Assembly: GCF_001457795.1 (NCBI RefSeq)
Contig: NZ_LN898211.1
Span: 248,001-312,000, forward strand
DNA length: 64,000 nucleotides
Reading direction: 5' to 3'
Origin: Olsenella massiliensis
Lineage (GTDB): Bacteria > Actinomycetota > Coriobacteriia > Coriobacteriales > Atopobiaceae
Part shown: piece after piece, positions 8,594-17,750 of the stretch
Position numbering within the stretch: position 1 is the stretch's first letter
Layout: each line of letters starts with the position of its first letter
The notes under the pieces: generated by a model
Told to the model about the DNA's origin: nothing
What the model saw: the letters and a program-made list of their open reading frames with translations, nothing else
Databases searched by the model: none
Made by a program: the position numbers and the translations under genes

Positions 8594-9862
8594 CTAGCCC
8601 AGCTCGGGATACAGGGGGTGCGGGGCGAGAAGCTCCTTGACCTCGGCCTCCGCGCGGTCGAGCACCCGCTCGTCATCGATGTGTGCGACGACGTCGCCGA
8701 TGAGCTCGCCGATGCGCTCACAGTCCTGCTCGCCGAAGCCGCGGGTCGTGGCGGCCGCCGAGCCCACGCGGATGCCGCTCGTGACAAACGGCGAGCGGCG
8801 CTCGCCCGGGATGGTGTTCTTGTTGACGGTGATGCCCACGCGCTCGAGGGCCTGCTCGGCATCCTTGCCGCTGACCTGACCGTCCGCGACCTTCGTGAGG
8901 TCGGCGAGGACCAGGTGGTTGTCCGTGCCGCCCGTGACCAGACGAATGCCGCGAGACTCCATGCCGCGCCCCAGGGCCTTGGCGTTGATGAGCACCTGCC
9001 CTATGTAGGTCTTGAACTCAGGCCGGAGCGCCTCGGCAAAGGCGACGGCCTTGCCGGCGATGACGTGCTCGAGCGGGCCGCCCTGCGAGCCGGGGAAGAC
9101 GGCGGAGTTGAGGCGTCGGGAGTATGCGGGGTCGTTCCACAGGATGATGCCCCCGCGGGTGCCGCGCAGGGTCTTGTGGGTCGTGGAGGTCACGACGTCG
9201 GCAAAGGGGATGGGGCTGGGGTGCAGGCCCACGGCGACGATGCCGGCTATGTGGGCCATGTCGACCATGAGGATCGCGCCGCTGTCATGGGCGATCTTGG
9301 CAAAGCGCTCAAAGTCGATCAGGCGCGGGTAGGCGGAGGCGCCAGCGATGATGACGGCGGGATGGCAGCGCTGCGCCCTCTCTGCCACCTCGTCGTAGTT
9401 GATGCGCTCGGTGTCGGGGTCGAGTCCATAGCTCTGGACGTCAAACAGCTTGCCCGAGAAGTTGGCCGGCGACCCGTGGGTCAGGTGACCGCCGTTCGAG
9501 AGGTCCATGCCCATGATGGCGTCGCCGGGCTTGGCAAAGGCGGACTCGGCCGCATAGTTGGCCTGGGCTCCCGAGTGAGGCTGGACGTTGGCAAAGTTGC
9601 AGCCAAAGAGCTGCTTGACGCGGTCGATGGCAAGGTTCTCGACCTTGTCCACCGCCCAGCAGCCGCCGTAGTAGCGCTTGCCGGGCAGCCCCTCGGCATA
9701 CTTGTTGGTAAGAGGGGTCCCCACGGCCTGCATGACGGCCAGCGAGACGAAGTTCTCGGAAGCGATGAGCTCGATGGAGTCGCGCTGGCGAGCGAGCTCC
9801 TCGCCGACGAGCTCCGCGACCGCAGGGTCCTGGGCGCGAAGGCCCGCGAGATAGTCTGTCAT
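8594..9862 (-). CDS. glyA: serine hydroxymethyltransferase
   Basis: A 422-residue PLP enzyme interconverting serine and glycine while charging tetrahydrofolate with a one-carbon unit. It shows the N-terminal IELIASENFVS motif, the pyridoxal lysine in VVTSTTHKTLRGTRGG, and the SGIRVGSAAATTRGF segment near the C-terminus. Length is standard. ATG at 9862 follows AAAGGAAC. It is flanked on the same strand by rpiB upstream and upp downstream, all central carbon or nucleotide functions. Confidence 0.98.
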   Translation of the reverse strand: MTDYLAGLRAQDPAVAELVGEELARQRDSIELIASENFVSLAVMQAVGTPLTNKYAEGLPGKRYYGGCWAVDKVENLAIDRVKQLFGCNFANVQPHSGAQANYAAESAFAKPGDAIMGMDLSNGGHLTHGSPANFSGKLFDVQSYGLDPDTERINYDEVAERAQRCHPAVIIAGASAYPRLIDFERFAKIAHDSGAILMVDMAHIAGIVAVGLHPSPIPFADVVTSTTHKTLRGTRGGIILWNDPAYSRRLNSAVFPGSQGGPLEHVIAGKAVAFAEALRPEFKTYIGQVLINAKALGRGMESRGIRLVTGGTDNHLVLADLTKVADGQVSGKDAEQALERVGITVNKNTIPGERRSPFVTSGIRVGSAAATTRGFGEQDCERIGELIGDVVAHIDDERVLDRAEAEVKELLAPHPLYPELG

Positions 9863-9929
9863 CCATGTTCCTTTCCGACGGGGACACGCAGCACCACCTA
9901 TGGTACGGGCGAGCCGGGCCCCTCAAGCA

Positions 9930-10409
9930 TTAGTTCTCTGCCTGGAAATCCTCTCCCACGCCATGGAAGTCGGGGTCGTTCTCGCGCATGGCCTTCTCGA
10001 CGCGGACGGCATGACGACCGCCCTCCCACTCCTGCGTCAGGAAGATGCGAACGATCTCCTTGTTGACGTCGAGCTCCGTGAAGCGCCCCGAGATGCAGAG
10101 CACGTTGCCGTCATTATGCTCGCGGAAGAGCTGGGCAAACTGAGGGGTCTGGATGACGGCGGCGCGGATGCCGGGCACCTTGTCGGCCGTGATGGCCATC
10201 CCGATGCCCGTCCCGCAGATGAGGATGCCGCGGTCGGCCTTGCCGGCAGCGACGTAGCGAGCGACCTTGTCGGCATAGTCGGGATAGTCGCAACGGCCCC
10301 CGGTCGCGGGGCCCATGTCAATGACCTCGTGGCCCAGCGAGCGCGCGTATGCGGCGAGAGGCTCCTTCTGGTCGAATCCACCGTGGTCAGACCCAATGGC
10401 TATTCTCAT
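9930..10409 (-). CDS. rpiB: ribose 5-phosphate isomerase B
   Basis: A 159-residue RpiB/LacAB-family isomerase (ribose 5-P to ribulose 5-P, pentose phosphate pathway). The N-terminus MRIAIGSDHGGFDQKE, the GILICGTGIGMAITADK active-site segment with its cysteine, and the HNDGNVLCISGR segment are typical. I set the start at ATG 10409, which has AAGGAAG upstream; the longer open frame to 10964 is antisense to tsaC coding and has no similarity. The product links to the two split transketolases elsewhere in the window. An alternative lactose/allose isomerase role is less likely but not excluded. Confidence 0.93.
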   Translation of the reverse strand: MRIAIGSDHGGFDQKEPLAAYARSLGHEVIDMGPATGGRCDYPDYADKVARYVAAGKADRGILICGTGIGMAITADKVPGIRAAVIQTPQFAQLFREHNDGNVLCISGRFTELDVNKEIVRIFLTQEWEGGRHAVRVEKAMRENDPDFHGVGEDFQAEN

Positions 10410-10564
10410 GACGTCTTCCTTCGCTACGACGGCGGGCACCCTGCCCAGATTGGGCATTCCTATGGGCAGTGTAGCGCATGGCACCTGCCCGCCAGGACGT
10501 CCGTCAGGGCATCGGTCAGGCGTGACGGATTCCGGGGGGCGTCCTGACGACGAGGCAGAGACCG

Positions 10565-12169
10565 TCACAGGCCCAGCAAGTGAAAGATTCGATCCCGTGA
10601 GATGGCGCCCTCCCGCAGGATGCGAGGCTCCGTCCCCGTGCAGTCGACAATCGTCGAGGCCACCGCCAGCGGCGCCGGGCCCGCGTCCAGGGTGAGGTCG
10701 GCCATCCGCACGAGCCGCTCCTCGACCTCGGCGCCCGACGTAGCCGAGGCCTCCCCATGGGTGTTGGCGCTCGTGGTGGCCAGGGGCACGCCCAGCTCCC
10801 GCGCGACGCCGCGCACGAGCGCGGAGGCGGGGCAGCGCAGGGCGATGGTGGGCTCGCCACCGTCCGGTGAGGCGAGCGCATACTCCTGGGGAACGAGTCG
10901 GCTCGCCTTGACGACGAGCGTGAGCGCGCCCGGCCAAAGCTCCCGGGCGAGGACCTGGGCCCACGCGGGAACGTCGTCGCCATAGATGGACAGGTCGCGA
11001 ACGTCCGCGACGAGCCAGGGCAGCGTCTGGGCCGGGTCGCGGCGCTTGATCGTGAAGATGCGCCCGAGGGCGGGGTTATGGGGAATGGCGGCGCAGCCGA
11101 TGCCATAGACGGAGTCGGTGGGCATGACGACCACGCCCCCCTCCAAGAGCACGTGCGCCACGTCCCGCACGAGCACGGGGCTGGGGTCGTCCTGGTTGAC
11201 GCCGAGCACCTTGGTGCGCTCCACCATGGTTCCTCCCTCTTTCAGGCTTCCCTCCCGCAGGGCGGCGAGCACGCGGGGGCGGCGCGTGAGGTCCTGGCGC
11301 ACCTCGACCGACGCCCAGCCGCCCTGCGCGCGCGTGAGCTCGGCCGCCGCGGCCACGTTGCCCTCAAAGAGCTCCACGCACATGAGGCCGCCCGGCCGCA
11401 GCGCCGCGGGGGCCAGCGCGAGGATGCGACGAAACACGTCCAAGCCATCCCTCCCGCCGTCCAGGGCAAGCGTCGGCTCAAAGGCGGACACCTCGGCGGG
11501 CAGGGTGGGAACCAGGGCGCTGGGAATGTAGGGCGGGTTTGAGACGAGCACGTCAAAGGTTCCCATGAGAGACGCGTCCACGTCCTCGGCCAGGTCGCAG
11601 CCGATGACGTCTATCGAGCGCGCGAGGCCCAGGGCGTCTCGGTTGCGGCTGGTCAGACTCACGGCATGGGGCGAGAGGTCCGTGGCAACCACCCTGGTGC
11701 CCGGGCGCTCACAGGCCACGGAGCAGGCGATGCAGCCCGAGCCGCAGCCCAGCTCGAGCACGTGGGCCGCGTGGCCGGCCGCCCGCGCCGCGTCCACGCC
11801 CGCAAGCGCCGCGTCCACCAGGACCTCGGTCTCGGGGCGCGGGATGAGCACGTCCTGCTCGCAGCGCACCACGATGTGCCTGAAGGGCATCTCGCCCGTG
11901 ACGTACTGCAGGGGCTCCCCCCGGCCGCGCCTGAGGACGCCGGAGCGCATGGCGTCGAGCTCCGCCGACGTCAGCACGTGGTCAAACTTCGTGTAGATCT
12001 CGATGCGCGACAGGCCGCAGGCGTCACTGATGAGCCACTCCGCCGAGAGGCGGGGATGGTCGTCCCCCCTCGCCTCAAGGTAGTCGCGAGTCCAGTCGAG
12101 CATGCGCTTGACGGTCCACGCCTCGTCGGCCCGGGGACGCGCGCCGGCCCCCCTCTCCTGCCCGTCCAT
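10565..12169 (-). CDS. prmC-tsaC: fused release-factor glutamine methyltransferase and TsaC/Sua5 (PrmC-TsaC)
   Basis: A 534-residue two-domain protein. Residues about 20-310 are PrmC/HemK, which methylates the GGQ glutamine of release factors: an N-terminal helical domain, SAM loop LELGCGSGCIA (138-148) and NPPY (211-214). Residues about 326-534 are TsaC/Sua5/YrdC, which makes threonylcarbamoyl-AMP for tRNA t6A37, with MPTDSVYGIGC and the TIKRRDPAQ nucleotide-binding segment. No stop separates them, but an RBS (AGGGAGGAACC) precedes an in-frame ATG at 11227, so free TsaC of 220 residues could also be made. It follows prfA by 15 bases, matching the usual prfA-prmC-tsaC order. The first start (12169) has only a weak RBS. 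Confidence 0.93.
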   Translation of the reverse strand: MDGQERGAGARPRADEAWTVKRMLDWTRDYLEARGDDHPRLSAEWLISDACGLSRIEIYTKFDHVLTSAELDAMRSGVLRRGRGEPLQYVTGEMPFRHIVVRCEQDVLIPRPETEVLVDAALAGVDAARAAGHAAHVLELGCGSGCIACSVACERPGTRVVATDLSPHAVSLTSRNRDALGLARSIDVIGCDLAEDVDASLMGTFDVLVSNPPYIPSALVPTLPAEVSAFEPTLALDGGRDGLDVFRRILALAPAALRPGGLMCVELFEGNVAAAAELTRAQGGWASVEVRQDLTRRPRVLAALREGSLKEGGTMVERTKVLGVNQDDPSPVLVRDVAHVLLEGGVVVMPTDSVYGIGCAAIPHNPALGRIFTIKRRDPAQTLPWLVADVRDLSIYGDDVPAWAQVLARELWPGALTLVVKASRLVPQEYALASPDGGEPTIALRCPASALVRGVARELGVPLATTSANTHGEASATSGAEVEERLVRMADLTLDAGPAPLAVASTIVDCTGTEPRILREGAISRDRIFHLLGL

Positions 12170-12184
12170 GCCCGAGCGCCCTGC

Positions 12185-13252
12185 CTAGACTGCCTGTGCG
12201 AGCTTCTCGGCGCGGTCGGCGGCCGCGAGGGCCTCGATCACGGAGGGAAGCGTGTCGCCCAACAGGACGCCGTTATAGGTGCCGTTGAAGCCGATGCGAT
12301 GGTCGGTCACGCGGTCCTGAGGCTGGTTGTAGGTGCGAATCTTCTCGGAGCGGTTGCCATGGCCGATCTGCGCAAGGCGGCTGGCGCCCTGCTCGGCCTG
12401 CTGGCGCTCAAGCTCCACCTCGTACAGGCGGGCGCGGAGCATCTGCATGCAGACCTCGCGGTTCTGGATCTGCGAGCGCTGGTCCTGCGACTGCACCACG
12501 GTGTTGGTCGGCAGGTGCGTAATCCGCACGGCCGAGTAGGTCGTGTTGACGCCCTGGCCGCCGGGTCCCGAGGCGCAGTAGGTGTCAATGCGCAGGTCCT
12601 CGTCCTTGATGTCGATGTCGATGTCATCGGCCTCGGGAAGCACGGCGACGGTGGCCGTGGAGGTCTGGATGCGACCCTGGCTCTCGGTCTTGGGGACGCG
12701 CTGGACGCGATGGACGCCGCTCTCGTACTTCATCACGGAGTAGACCTTGTCGCCCAGGACCTTGAACTCGATGGTCTTGTAGCCGCCGGCCTCGGACGGG
12801 CTGGCGGAGAGGACCTCGACCTTCCACCTGCGCGAGGCGGCGAAGCGCTCGTACATGGCAAAGAGGTCGCCGGCAAAGATGCCCGCCTCGTCGCCCCCGA
12901 CGCCAGCCCTGATCTCGACGATGGTGTCCTTCTCGTCGTTGGGGTCGCCGGGGATGAGCATGACCTTGATGGTGTCCTCGAGCCCCGGAAGCTTCGCCTC
13001 GTTCTCGGAGATGTCCGCCTGGAGCATCTCCTTCTCATCGGTCTCGGAGGTCTCGCGCAGCATCTCCTTGGCCGCGTCGATGTCGTCGAGCGCGCCCAGG
13101 TACTCGCGGGCCTTCTCCACGAGCTCGGACTGGTTGGCATGCTCCTTGGCGATGCGCGCGTATTCCTTGGGGTCCGACACGACGGCCGGATCCATCATCC
13201 TCTTCTCGAGCTCCTCGTAGGCCTCGATGAGCTTTTTCAGCTTGTCACGCAT
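12185..13252 (-). CDS. prfA: peptide chain release factor 1
   Basis: A 355-residue class I release factor that terminates translation at UAA and UAG. The domain 2 anticodon-like tripeptide is PKT in RVQRVPKTESQGR, consistent with RF1's PxT rather than RF2's SPF. The peptidyl-hydrolysis loop is SGPGGQGVNTT. ATG at 13252 has GAGGAGA six to seven bases upstream; ten codons of upstream open frame are rejected because MRDKLKKLIEAYEEL is the usual RF1 start. PrmC, its modifying enzyme, is encoded immediately downstream. Confidence 0.98.
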   Translation of the reverse strand: MRDKLKKLIEAYEELEKRMMDPAVVSDPKEYARIAKEHANQSELVEKAREYLGALDDIDAAKEMLRETSETDEKEMLQADISENEAKLPGLEDTIKVMLIPGDPNDEKDTIVEIRAGVGGDEAGIFAGDLFAMYERFAASRRWKVEVLSASPSEAGGYKTIEFKVLGDKVYSVMKYESGVHRVQRVPKTESQGRIQTSTATVAVLPEADDIDIDIKDEDLRIDTYCASGPGGQGVNTTYSAVRITHLPTNTVVQSQDQRSQIQNREVCMQMLRARLYEVELERQQAEQGASRLAQIGHGNRSEKIRTYNQPQDRVTDHRIGFNGTYNGVLLGDTLPSVIEALAAADRAEKLAQAV

Positions 13253-13576
13253 GACACGTCTCCTCAGGTCGTCAGCGCTCAAAGTCTACCACGGCGGCGA
13301 GGCGTCACCCGGCATGCTTGCTCTCTAATATGGCTGCGCTGGCAAAGAGGGGCCGCCCATGTACGGTTGCAGAGGGATGGGCTGCCGGCCGCAGTGCAAA
13401 GTAAGCGGCCACGAACGGCTATACGGGGCTGAGTCACCCCAGTCGTCCACTGCTAACGTTCGACAGGTAGAGCTGGCCAAAACAGCATGAGATGCGTGAG
13501 GCATGGATCGACTCGCGCAATTGACGTAGCTTGCTCAGGTCGGAGACGATGCTCATGCCCAGCTTGTGCCCAAGAT
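13253..13576. other. intergenic stretch upstream of prfA
   Basis: About 320 bases between prfA and the tRNA-Pro terminator. It should hold the prfA promoter. I see no credible gene, repeat or riboswitch, and the short open frames here lack RBS and coding character. Confidence 0.5.
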
Positions 13577-13605
13577 AAAAAAGCCAGGGGCTTTATGCCT
13601 CTGGC
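13577..13605 (-). terminator. rho-independent terminator after tRNA-Pro
   Basis: On the minus strand a 9-bp stem (GCCAGAGGC with GCCCCTGGC, one G-U type mismatch) with loop ATAAA is followed by TTTTTT. It ends the ispE/tRNA-Pro transcript. Confidence 0.9.
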
Positions 13606-13615
13606 CTGTTGTTTC

Positions 13616-13692
13616 TGGTCGGGACGACTGGATTCGAACCAGCGACCTCACGGTCCCGAACCGTGCGCGCTACCAAACTGCGCTACGTCCCG
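13616..13692 (-). tRNA. tRNA-Pro (anticodon CGG)
   Basis: A complete cloverleaf on the minus strand: acceptor CGGGACG/CGTCCCG, anticodon loop TTCGGGA reading CGG, T-loop TTCGAAT and a genomically encoded CCA (13616-13618). It starts 14 bases downstream of the ispE stop codon and is followed by a strong terminator, so it may be co-transcribed with veg-ispE. Confidence 0.96.
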
Positions 13693-13705
13693 TAACGGAG
13701 CCACT

Positions 13706-14638
13706 CTAGCAGAACTGCGTGCCAGATCCAACTGTCTCGCACGAGATTGCCCACCAGCCGGGGCGCCAGACGCGCGCGGCGCGCACGATGCGCCGAGCGG
13801 CGGGCGTTCCGTCCACGATTGCGAACGCGCAGCTGCCCGATCCGGTGAGCTGCGCGCCCATCACGCCCCTCTGGCCCCGCAGCCAGGACAGCGCCTCGCC
13901 GCAGGCGGGAACCAGGCGCTCGGCGGCGGGCGCCAGGTTGTTGTGCAGCGACGTCGCCACGCGCACGACGTCACCGCGCTCGAGCGCCTCCTCGAGGGGC
14001 CCCGGGTCCTGCGGCGTGCTCGGCTCCTCGTCATACGCCCGGTACGCCTCGGGCGTCCTCACGCCGCACGGGGGCCGCAGCAGCACGACGGGCACGCCCG
14101 CGAGGCTCGGGAACGACCGCGCGGGGACGTCGCCCCTCCCCACAAGCAGCGTGGGGTCGGGCCTCAGGAAGAACGGCACGTCGGCGCCGACGGAACGAGC
14201 AACCCTCACCACGCGCGCGTCGCCCGCCGCCTGCGCTGGGCTCATGCCCCAGAGCCGGCAGAGTCCCAGGATGGTTCCGGCCGCGTCTGAGGAGGAGCCG
14301 CCCAGGCCGCTGCGCGGCGGAATGCGCTTCGTCAGGCGCACGGCATAGCGCGGGCTTCGCCCAAAGGCCTCGCACAGACAGCGGGCGGCCACCCAGGCCG
14401 TGTTCCGCGAGGCGGGCACCCCCACGTCCTCGCTCAGTGTGAGTCGGGGGAGCAGGTCGTCGGCGGCAGCATCGCCATCGTCGGCGTTATCGAGCTCGCT
14501 CACCCGAACCTCGTCGGCCACGCTGAGCGCGACCATTATCGAGTCCGCGCGATGGTAGCCCCGCTCGTCCCGTCCCGGATAGATGCCCAGGTGCAGGTTG
14601 GCCTTCGCAGGTGCGCGCAGCACGACGGAGCGGGCCAC
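13706..14638 (-). CDS. ispE: 4-diphosphocytidyl-2-C-methyl-D-erythritol kinase
   Basis: A 310-residue GHMP kinase of the MEP isoprenoid pathway, phosphorylating the 2-hydroxyl of CDP-ME. The N-terminus APAKANLHLGI, the ATP-binding loop PPRSGLGGSSSDAA (about 107-120), the GADVPFFL active-site aspartate segment and the C-terminal LTGSGSCAFAI glycine motif are all present. GTG at 14638 has GGAG eight bases upstream and lies five bases after the veg stop, so the two genes are coupled. Length is normal. Confidence 0.95.
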   Translation of the reverse strand: MARSVVLRAPAKANLHLGIYPGRDERGYHRADSIMVALSVADEVRVSELDNADDGDAAADDLLPRLTLSEDVGVPASRNTAWVAARCLCEAFGRSPRYAVRLTKRIPPRSGLGGSSSDAAGTILGLCRLWGMSPAQAAGDARVVRVARSVGADVPFFLRPDPTLLVGRGDVPARSFPSLAGVPVVLLRPPCGVRTPEAYRAYDEEPSTPQDPGPLEEALERGDVVRVATSLHNNLAPAAERLVPACGEALSWLRGQRGVMGAQLTGSGSCAFAIVDGTPAARRIVRAARVWRPGWWAISCETVGSGTQFC

Positions 14639-14643
14639 GTCGC

Positions 14644-14934
14644 CTACTCCAGGCCGGTGAAGTCCAGCAGGCGCTCACCCGTGTCCGGATCGTAGAGCTC
14701 GACCGTCGAGGTGAGGACGTCGACGTACTGGTACGACTGGCGAGAGGTACGTCCGCGGCGCTCCTCGACCTCAATGATGAACAGCGCGTCATAGGTGCCG
14801 ATGAGCGTTCCCGTGCGCTCCACGATGCGCGAGCGGCCCAGGTTGGCGCGAACTCGCAGCGCATTGCCCCGCAGTTCCGTGAGCTCGTCGCGAATCCGGT
14901 CGACCCTGTTGGCCGGTGATGCCTCTGAATCCAT
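14644..14934 (-). CDS. veg: Veg-family protein
   Basis: A 96-residue protein with the Veg family core: IRDELTELRGNALRVRANLGR, then VERTGTLIGTYDALFIIEVEE and a C-terminal YQYVDVLTSTVEL. In Bacillus subtilis Veg stimulates biofilm gene expression and its gene lies near ispE, the same context as here. The start is ATG 14934 with GGAGG five bases upstream; an open frame extending to 15165 runs antisense into pepP and is rejected. The biochemical function is not established. Confidence 0.9.
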   Translation of the reverse strand: MDSEASPANRVDRIRDELTELRGNALRVRANLGRSRIVERTGTLIGTYDALFIIEVEERRGRTSRQSYQYVDVLTSTVELYDPDTGERLLDFTGLE

Positions 14935-15067
14935 GCGGTCCTCCAAAGCGAGCGCCAAAATGCCCAAAATGGCGCCAGAATAGGTGCAAGGATATAGTTT
15001 AGGCCATGGACGATGGGTCGTCGTGCCCGTCGCCAATCGTTCATGAAAGGGATAGGAGCCTGCATAT

Positions 15068-16162
15068 ATGGACACCTCACGCGCAGATGCCGTGCTGCGA
15101 GGACTCGCGGATCTCGGACTCTCCCAGATGCTCGTCTGCGACCCTCTCTCCATCTGGTGGCTCACGGGCTATCACACCGAACCCTTTGAGCGCTTCCTCG
15201 GCCTGCTCGTCACGAGGGACCCTGCGAGCGGGGCGGCGCGGGGCACCCTCTTTGCCAACCGCCTCTTTCCCGACCCTGAGGGCGCGGCCGACGAGGTCGT
15301 GACCTTTTCCGACACGGACGACCCCGTGCCGCTCGTGGCCTCCCGCGTTGACGCCGACGCGCGCCTGGGCGTGGACAAGGCCCTTGAGGCGCGCTGGCTG
15401 CTCCCCCTCATGGAGGCCGGGGCCGGCAACGGCTGGGCGCTGGCGTCACGGGCGGTGGACGAGGCGCGCTCCATCAAGTCGCCCCGGGAGCAGAAGCTCA
15501 TGCGCGCCGCGAGCTTGGTGAACGACGAGGCGATGGGCTGGCTTGCCTCGCAGGTCAGGGTGGGCGTGAGCGAGCGCGAGATCGCCGAGGGCCTGCTGGC
15601 GCAGTATCGTCGCCTGGGCGCCGAGGGCCATTCCTTCTCGCCCATCGTGAGCTTTGGGGCCAACGCCGCGGACCCCCATCACGAGCCGGACGACACGACC
15701 CTGCGGCCCGGGGACATGGTCCTCTTTGACGTGGGCTGCAGGCGCCGGCGGTACTGCTCGGACATGACGAGGACCTTCTTCACGGCAGCGCCCACAAGAC
15801 GGCAGCTGACCGTCTATGACGCGGTCCGCCGGGCAAACGAGGCGGCCGAGGCGCTTGTCGCCCCCGGCGTGACCTTTGCCCACATAGATCGCTGCGCCCG
15901 CGCCGTCATCGAGGAGGCGGGGTTTGGGCCCAACTTCACGCATAGGCTGGGGCATCAGATCGGCCTGGTTGACCACGAGCCGGGAGACGTGTCCGCGACC
16001 CATGACGAGCCCGTTAGGCCCGGCCAGTGCTTTTCCATAGAGCCGGGCGTCTATCTTCCGGGCGAGATGGGCGTGCGCATCGAGGACCTCGTCATCGTCA
16101 CAAAGGACGGCTGCGAGGTCATCAACAGCTATCCCAAGTCCCCGCTGGTGCTGGACGTGTGA
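15068..16162 (+). CDS. Xaa-Pro aminopeptidase/dipeptidase, M24B family
   Basis: A 364-residue cytoplasmic metallopeptidase with the creatinase N-terminal domain (1-130) and pita-bread catalytic domain (about 140-360). All five metal ligands are visible: D221 (LFDVG), D232 (SDMTR), H296 (RLGHQIGL), E325 (SIEPGVYL) and E339 (VRIEDLV). It removes residues N-terminal to proline or cleaves X-Pro dipeptides. ATG at 15068 follows AGGAG nine bases upstream. It is divergent from veg and convergent with nagB. Confidence 0.93.
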   Translation: MDTSRADAVLRGLADLGLSQMLVCDPLSIWWLTGYHTEPFERFLGLLVTRDPASGAARGTLFANRLFPDPEGAADEVVTFSDTDDPVPLVASRVDADARLGVDKALEARWLLPLMEAGAGNGWALASRAVDEARSIKSPREQKLMRAASLVNDEAMGWLASQVRVGVSEREIAEGLLAQYRRLGAEGHSFSPIVSFGANAADPHHEPDDTTLRPGDMVLFDVGCRRRRYCSDMTRTFFTAAPTRRQLTVYDAVRRANEAAEALVAPGVTFAHIDRCARAVIEEAGFGPNFTHRLGHQIGLVDHEPGDVSATHDEPVRPGQCFSIEPGVYLPGEMGVRIEDLVIVTKDGCEVINSYPKSPLVLDV

Positions 16163-16186
16163 CCTGCCCCCTCACCTGAGGCTGAC

Positions 16187-16212
16187 GCGCCCCGGACGGC
16201 CGTCCGGGGCGC
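16187..16212. terminator. palindrome between convergent pepP-like and nagB genes
   Basis: A 12-bp perfect stem GCGCCCCGGACG/CGTCCGGGGCGC around GC, located between two convergent stop codons. It could act in both directions, though neither side has a T-run. Confidence 0.6.
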
Positions 16213-16270
16213 TGCGGGCATGAGTCAAGACCAGGGGCGTGCCTGCGCCCTCGCGACGTCGCGCCTGGCG

Positions 16271-17002
16271 TCAGGCGGGCATCTTGCAGAGCGCCGCCTC
16301 GTCCGCGATGACGGTGCAGGCAGCATGCAGCTGCAGGATGGAGGCGGGGCACTGGGGGTCGACGGGACCCAGGCACATGGCGCGCACGGCGTCGGCCTTC
16401 TCCTCGCCGCTGGCGACCACCAGGACGCTGCGGGCGAACATGATGGTCTGGACGCCCATCGTATAGGCCTGGCGCGGAACGTCCTCGACCCGGTCAAACA
16501 GGCGGCTGTTGGCCTCGATGGTGCTGGGCGTGAGGTCCACGCAATAGGTTCCCTTCGAGAAGACCGCGCCCGGCTCGTTAAAGCCCACGTGCCCGTTGCG
16601 CCCGATGCCCAAAAGCTGCAGGTCGGGGTAGCCGGCATCGGCCACGCTGCGGTCATAGGCGGCGCAGACCCCCTCGGCGTCGAGGTTGGAACCGTCCGGC
16701 ACGTGCGTGTTGGCGGGATCGATGTTGATGCGGTCAAAGAAGTTGGCGCGCATGAAGTGATGGTAGCTCTGGGGGTCGTCGTGGGCGAGCCCGCGATACT
16801 CGTCCAGGTTGAAGGTGGAGACCTGCGAGAAGTCCAGGTCGCCCTTCTCATACCACTCGATGAGCTGGGCGTAGATGCCCAGGGGGGTGGATCCCGTGGC
16901 AAGCCCCAGGACGCTGTCGGGCTTGAGTGTCACCTGCGCGGAGATGATGTTGGCCGCCTTGCGACTCATGTCGTCGTAATCATGTGCCCTGACGATTCTC
17001 AT
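16271..17002 (-). CDS. nagB: glucosamine-6-phosphate deaminase
   Basis: A 243-residue enzyme converting glucosamine-6-P to fructose-6-P and ammonia in amino-sugar catabolism. Recognised from MRIVRAHDYDDMSRKAA, GLATGSTPLGIYAQL, the FNLDEYRGL active-site region and GIGRNGHVGFNEPG. ATG at 17002 has AGGAAGGA about eight bases upstream; the earlier ATG at 17011 sits on that RBS. Length fits the shorter NagB proteins without the long allosteric C-terminal part. It follows rdgB by 70 bases. Confidence 0.96.
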   Translation of the reverse strand: MRIVRAHDYDDMSRKAANIISAQVTLKPDSVLGLATGSTPLGIYAQLIEWYEKGDLDFSQVSTFNLDEYRGLAHDDPQSYHHFMRANFFDRINIDPANTHVPDGSNLDAEGVCAAYDRSVADAGYPDLQLLGIGRNGHVGFNEPGAVFSKGTYCVDLTPSTIEANSRLFDRVEDVPRQAYTMGVQTIMFARSVLVVASGEEKADAVRAMCLGPVDPQCPASILQLHAACTVIADEAALCKMPA

Positions 17003-17072
17003 TGCGTGCATCCTTCCTGCTCGAACGGTATGGCATGACGTCATCGCTGACGATGGTGCCTATGGGGGCCAC

Positions 17073-17708
17073 TCACAGCTTGGCGGCAAGGTCGGCCAGC
17101 GCGCGATACCGGTGCGAGATCTGGTTCTTCTGCCCGGCGTCCAGCTCGGCCATCGTGACGCCCGGCCTGTCGTCGAGCACGAAGAGCGGATCGTAGCCAA
17201 ACCCGTGACTCCCCCGCCGCGCGAGACCGATGCTGCCGGGGCAGTCCCCCTCGCCCGAGATGACCTCCTCGCCGTCCTCGTCACGCCTCACGAACACGAC
17301 GGACGAGTGAAAGTGGGCGGTCCGCTCCCCCTCTGGGACGTCGGCCATCTCGCGCAGGAGCTTGTCGTTGTTGGCGTCGTCGTTGCCGTGTTCGCCGGCC
17401 CAGCGCGCCGAGAAGATGCCGGGCGCCCCTCCCAGCGCGTCAACGCAGAGGCCGGAGTCGTCGGCCACGGCCATGGTGAGGCCCGTCTCGTCCAGGGCGG
17501 CGCGGGCCTTGATGAGCGCGTTGTCATGAAAGGTCGCGCCGTCCTCCACGGGGTCCGGATAGGAGCCCAGGTCGCCCAGGGCGACAAAGCGCGCGTCCGT
17601 GAGCCTTGGGGAGAGGATGGCCGTGATCTCGCCCACCTTGTGGGCGTTGCCCGTCGCGACGACCACCGTCGTGGCCCGGTCAAGCGTCGAGAGGTCGAGG
17701 TCTGTCAT
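17073..17708 (-). CDS. rdgB: XTP/dITP diphosphatase (RdgB/HAM1)
   Basis: A 211-residue house-cleaning pyrophosphatase removing dITP and XTP from nucleotide pools. Family motifs are VVVATGNAHKVGEI, VADDSGLCVDALGGAPGIFSAR and GSHGFGYDPLFV. I choose ATG 17708 with AAGGAGA seven to eight bases upstream over the first in-frame ATG at 17729. The gene follows rph by 42 bases, a pairing common in actinobacteria and firmicutes. Confidence 0.96.
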   Translation of the reverse strand: MTDLDLSTLDRATTVVVATGNAHKVGEITAILSPRLTDARFVALGDLGSYPDPVEDGATFHDNALIKARAALDETGLTMAVADDSGLCVDALGGAPGIFSARWAGEHGNDDANNDKLLREMADVPEGERTAHFHSSVVFVRRDEDGEEVISGEGDCPGSIGLARRGSHGFGYDPLFVLDDRPGVTMAELDAGQKNQISHRYRALADLAAKL

Positions 17709-17750
17709 GGGGAGGTCTCCTTGCGTCATGCCGCGTCGCGGCCCAGATGT

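Noticed and set aside
13487-14290. 267-codon plus-strand frame crossing tRNA-Pro and ispE
   Set aside because: It runs through a tRNA gene and antisense to ispE; not a gene.
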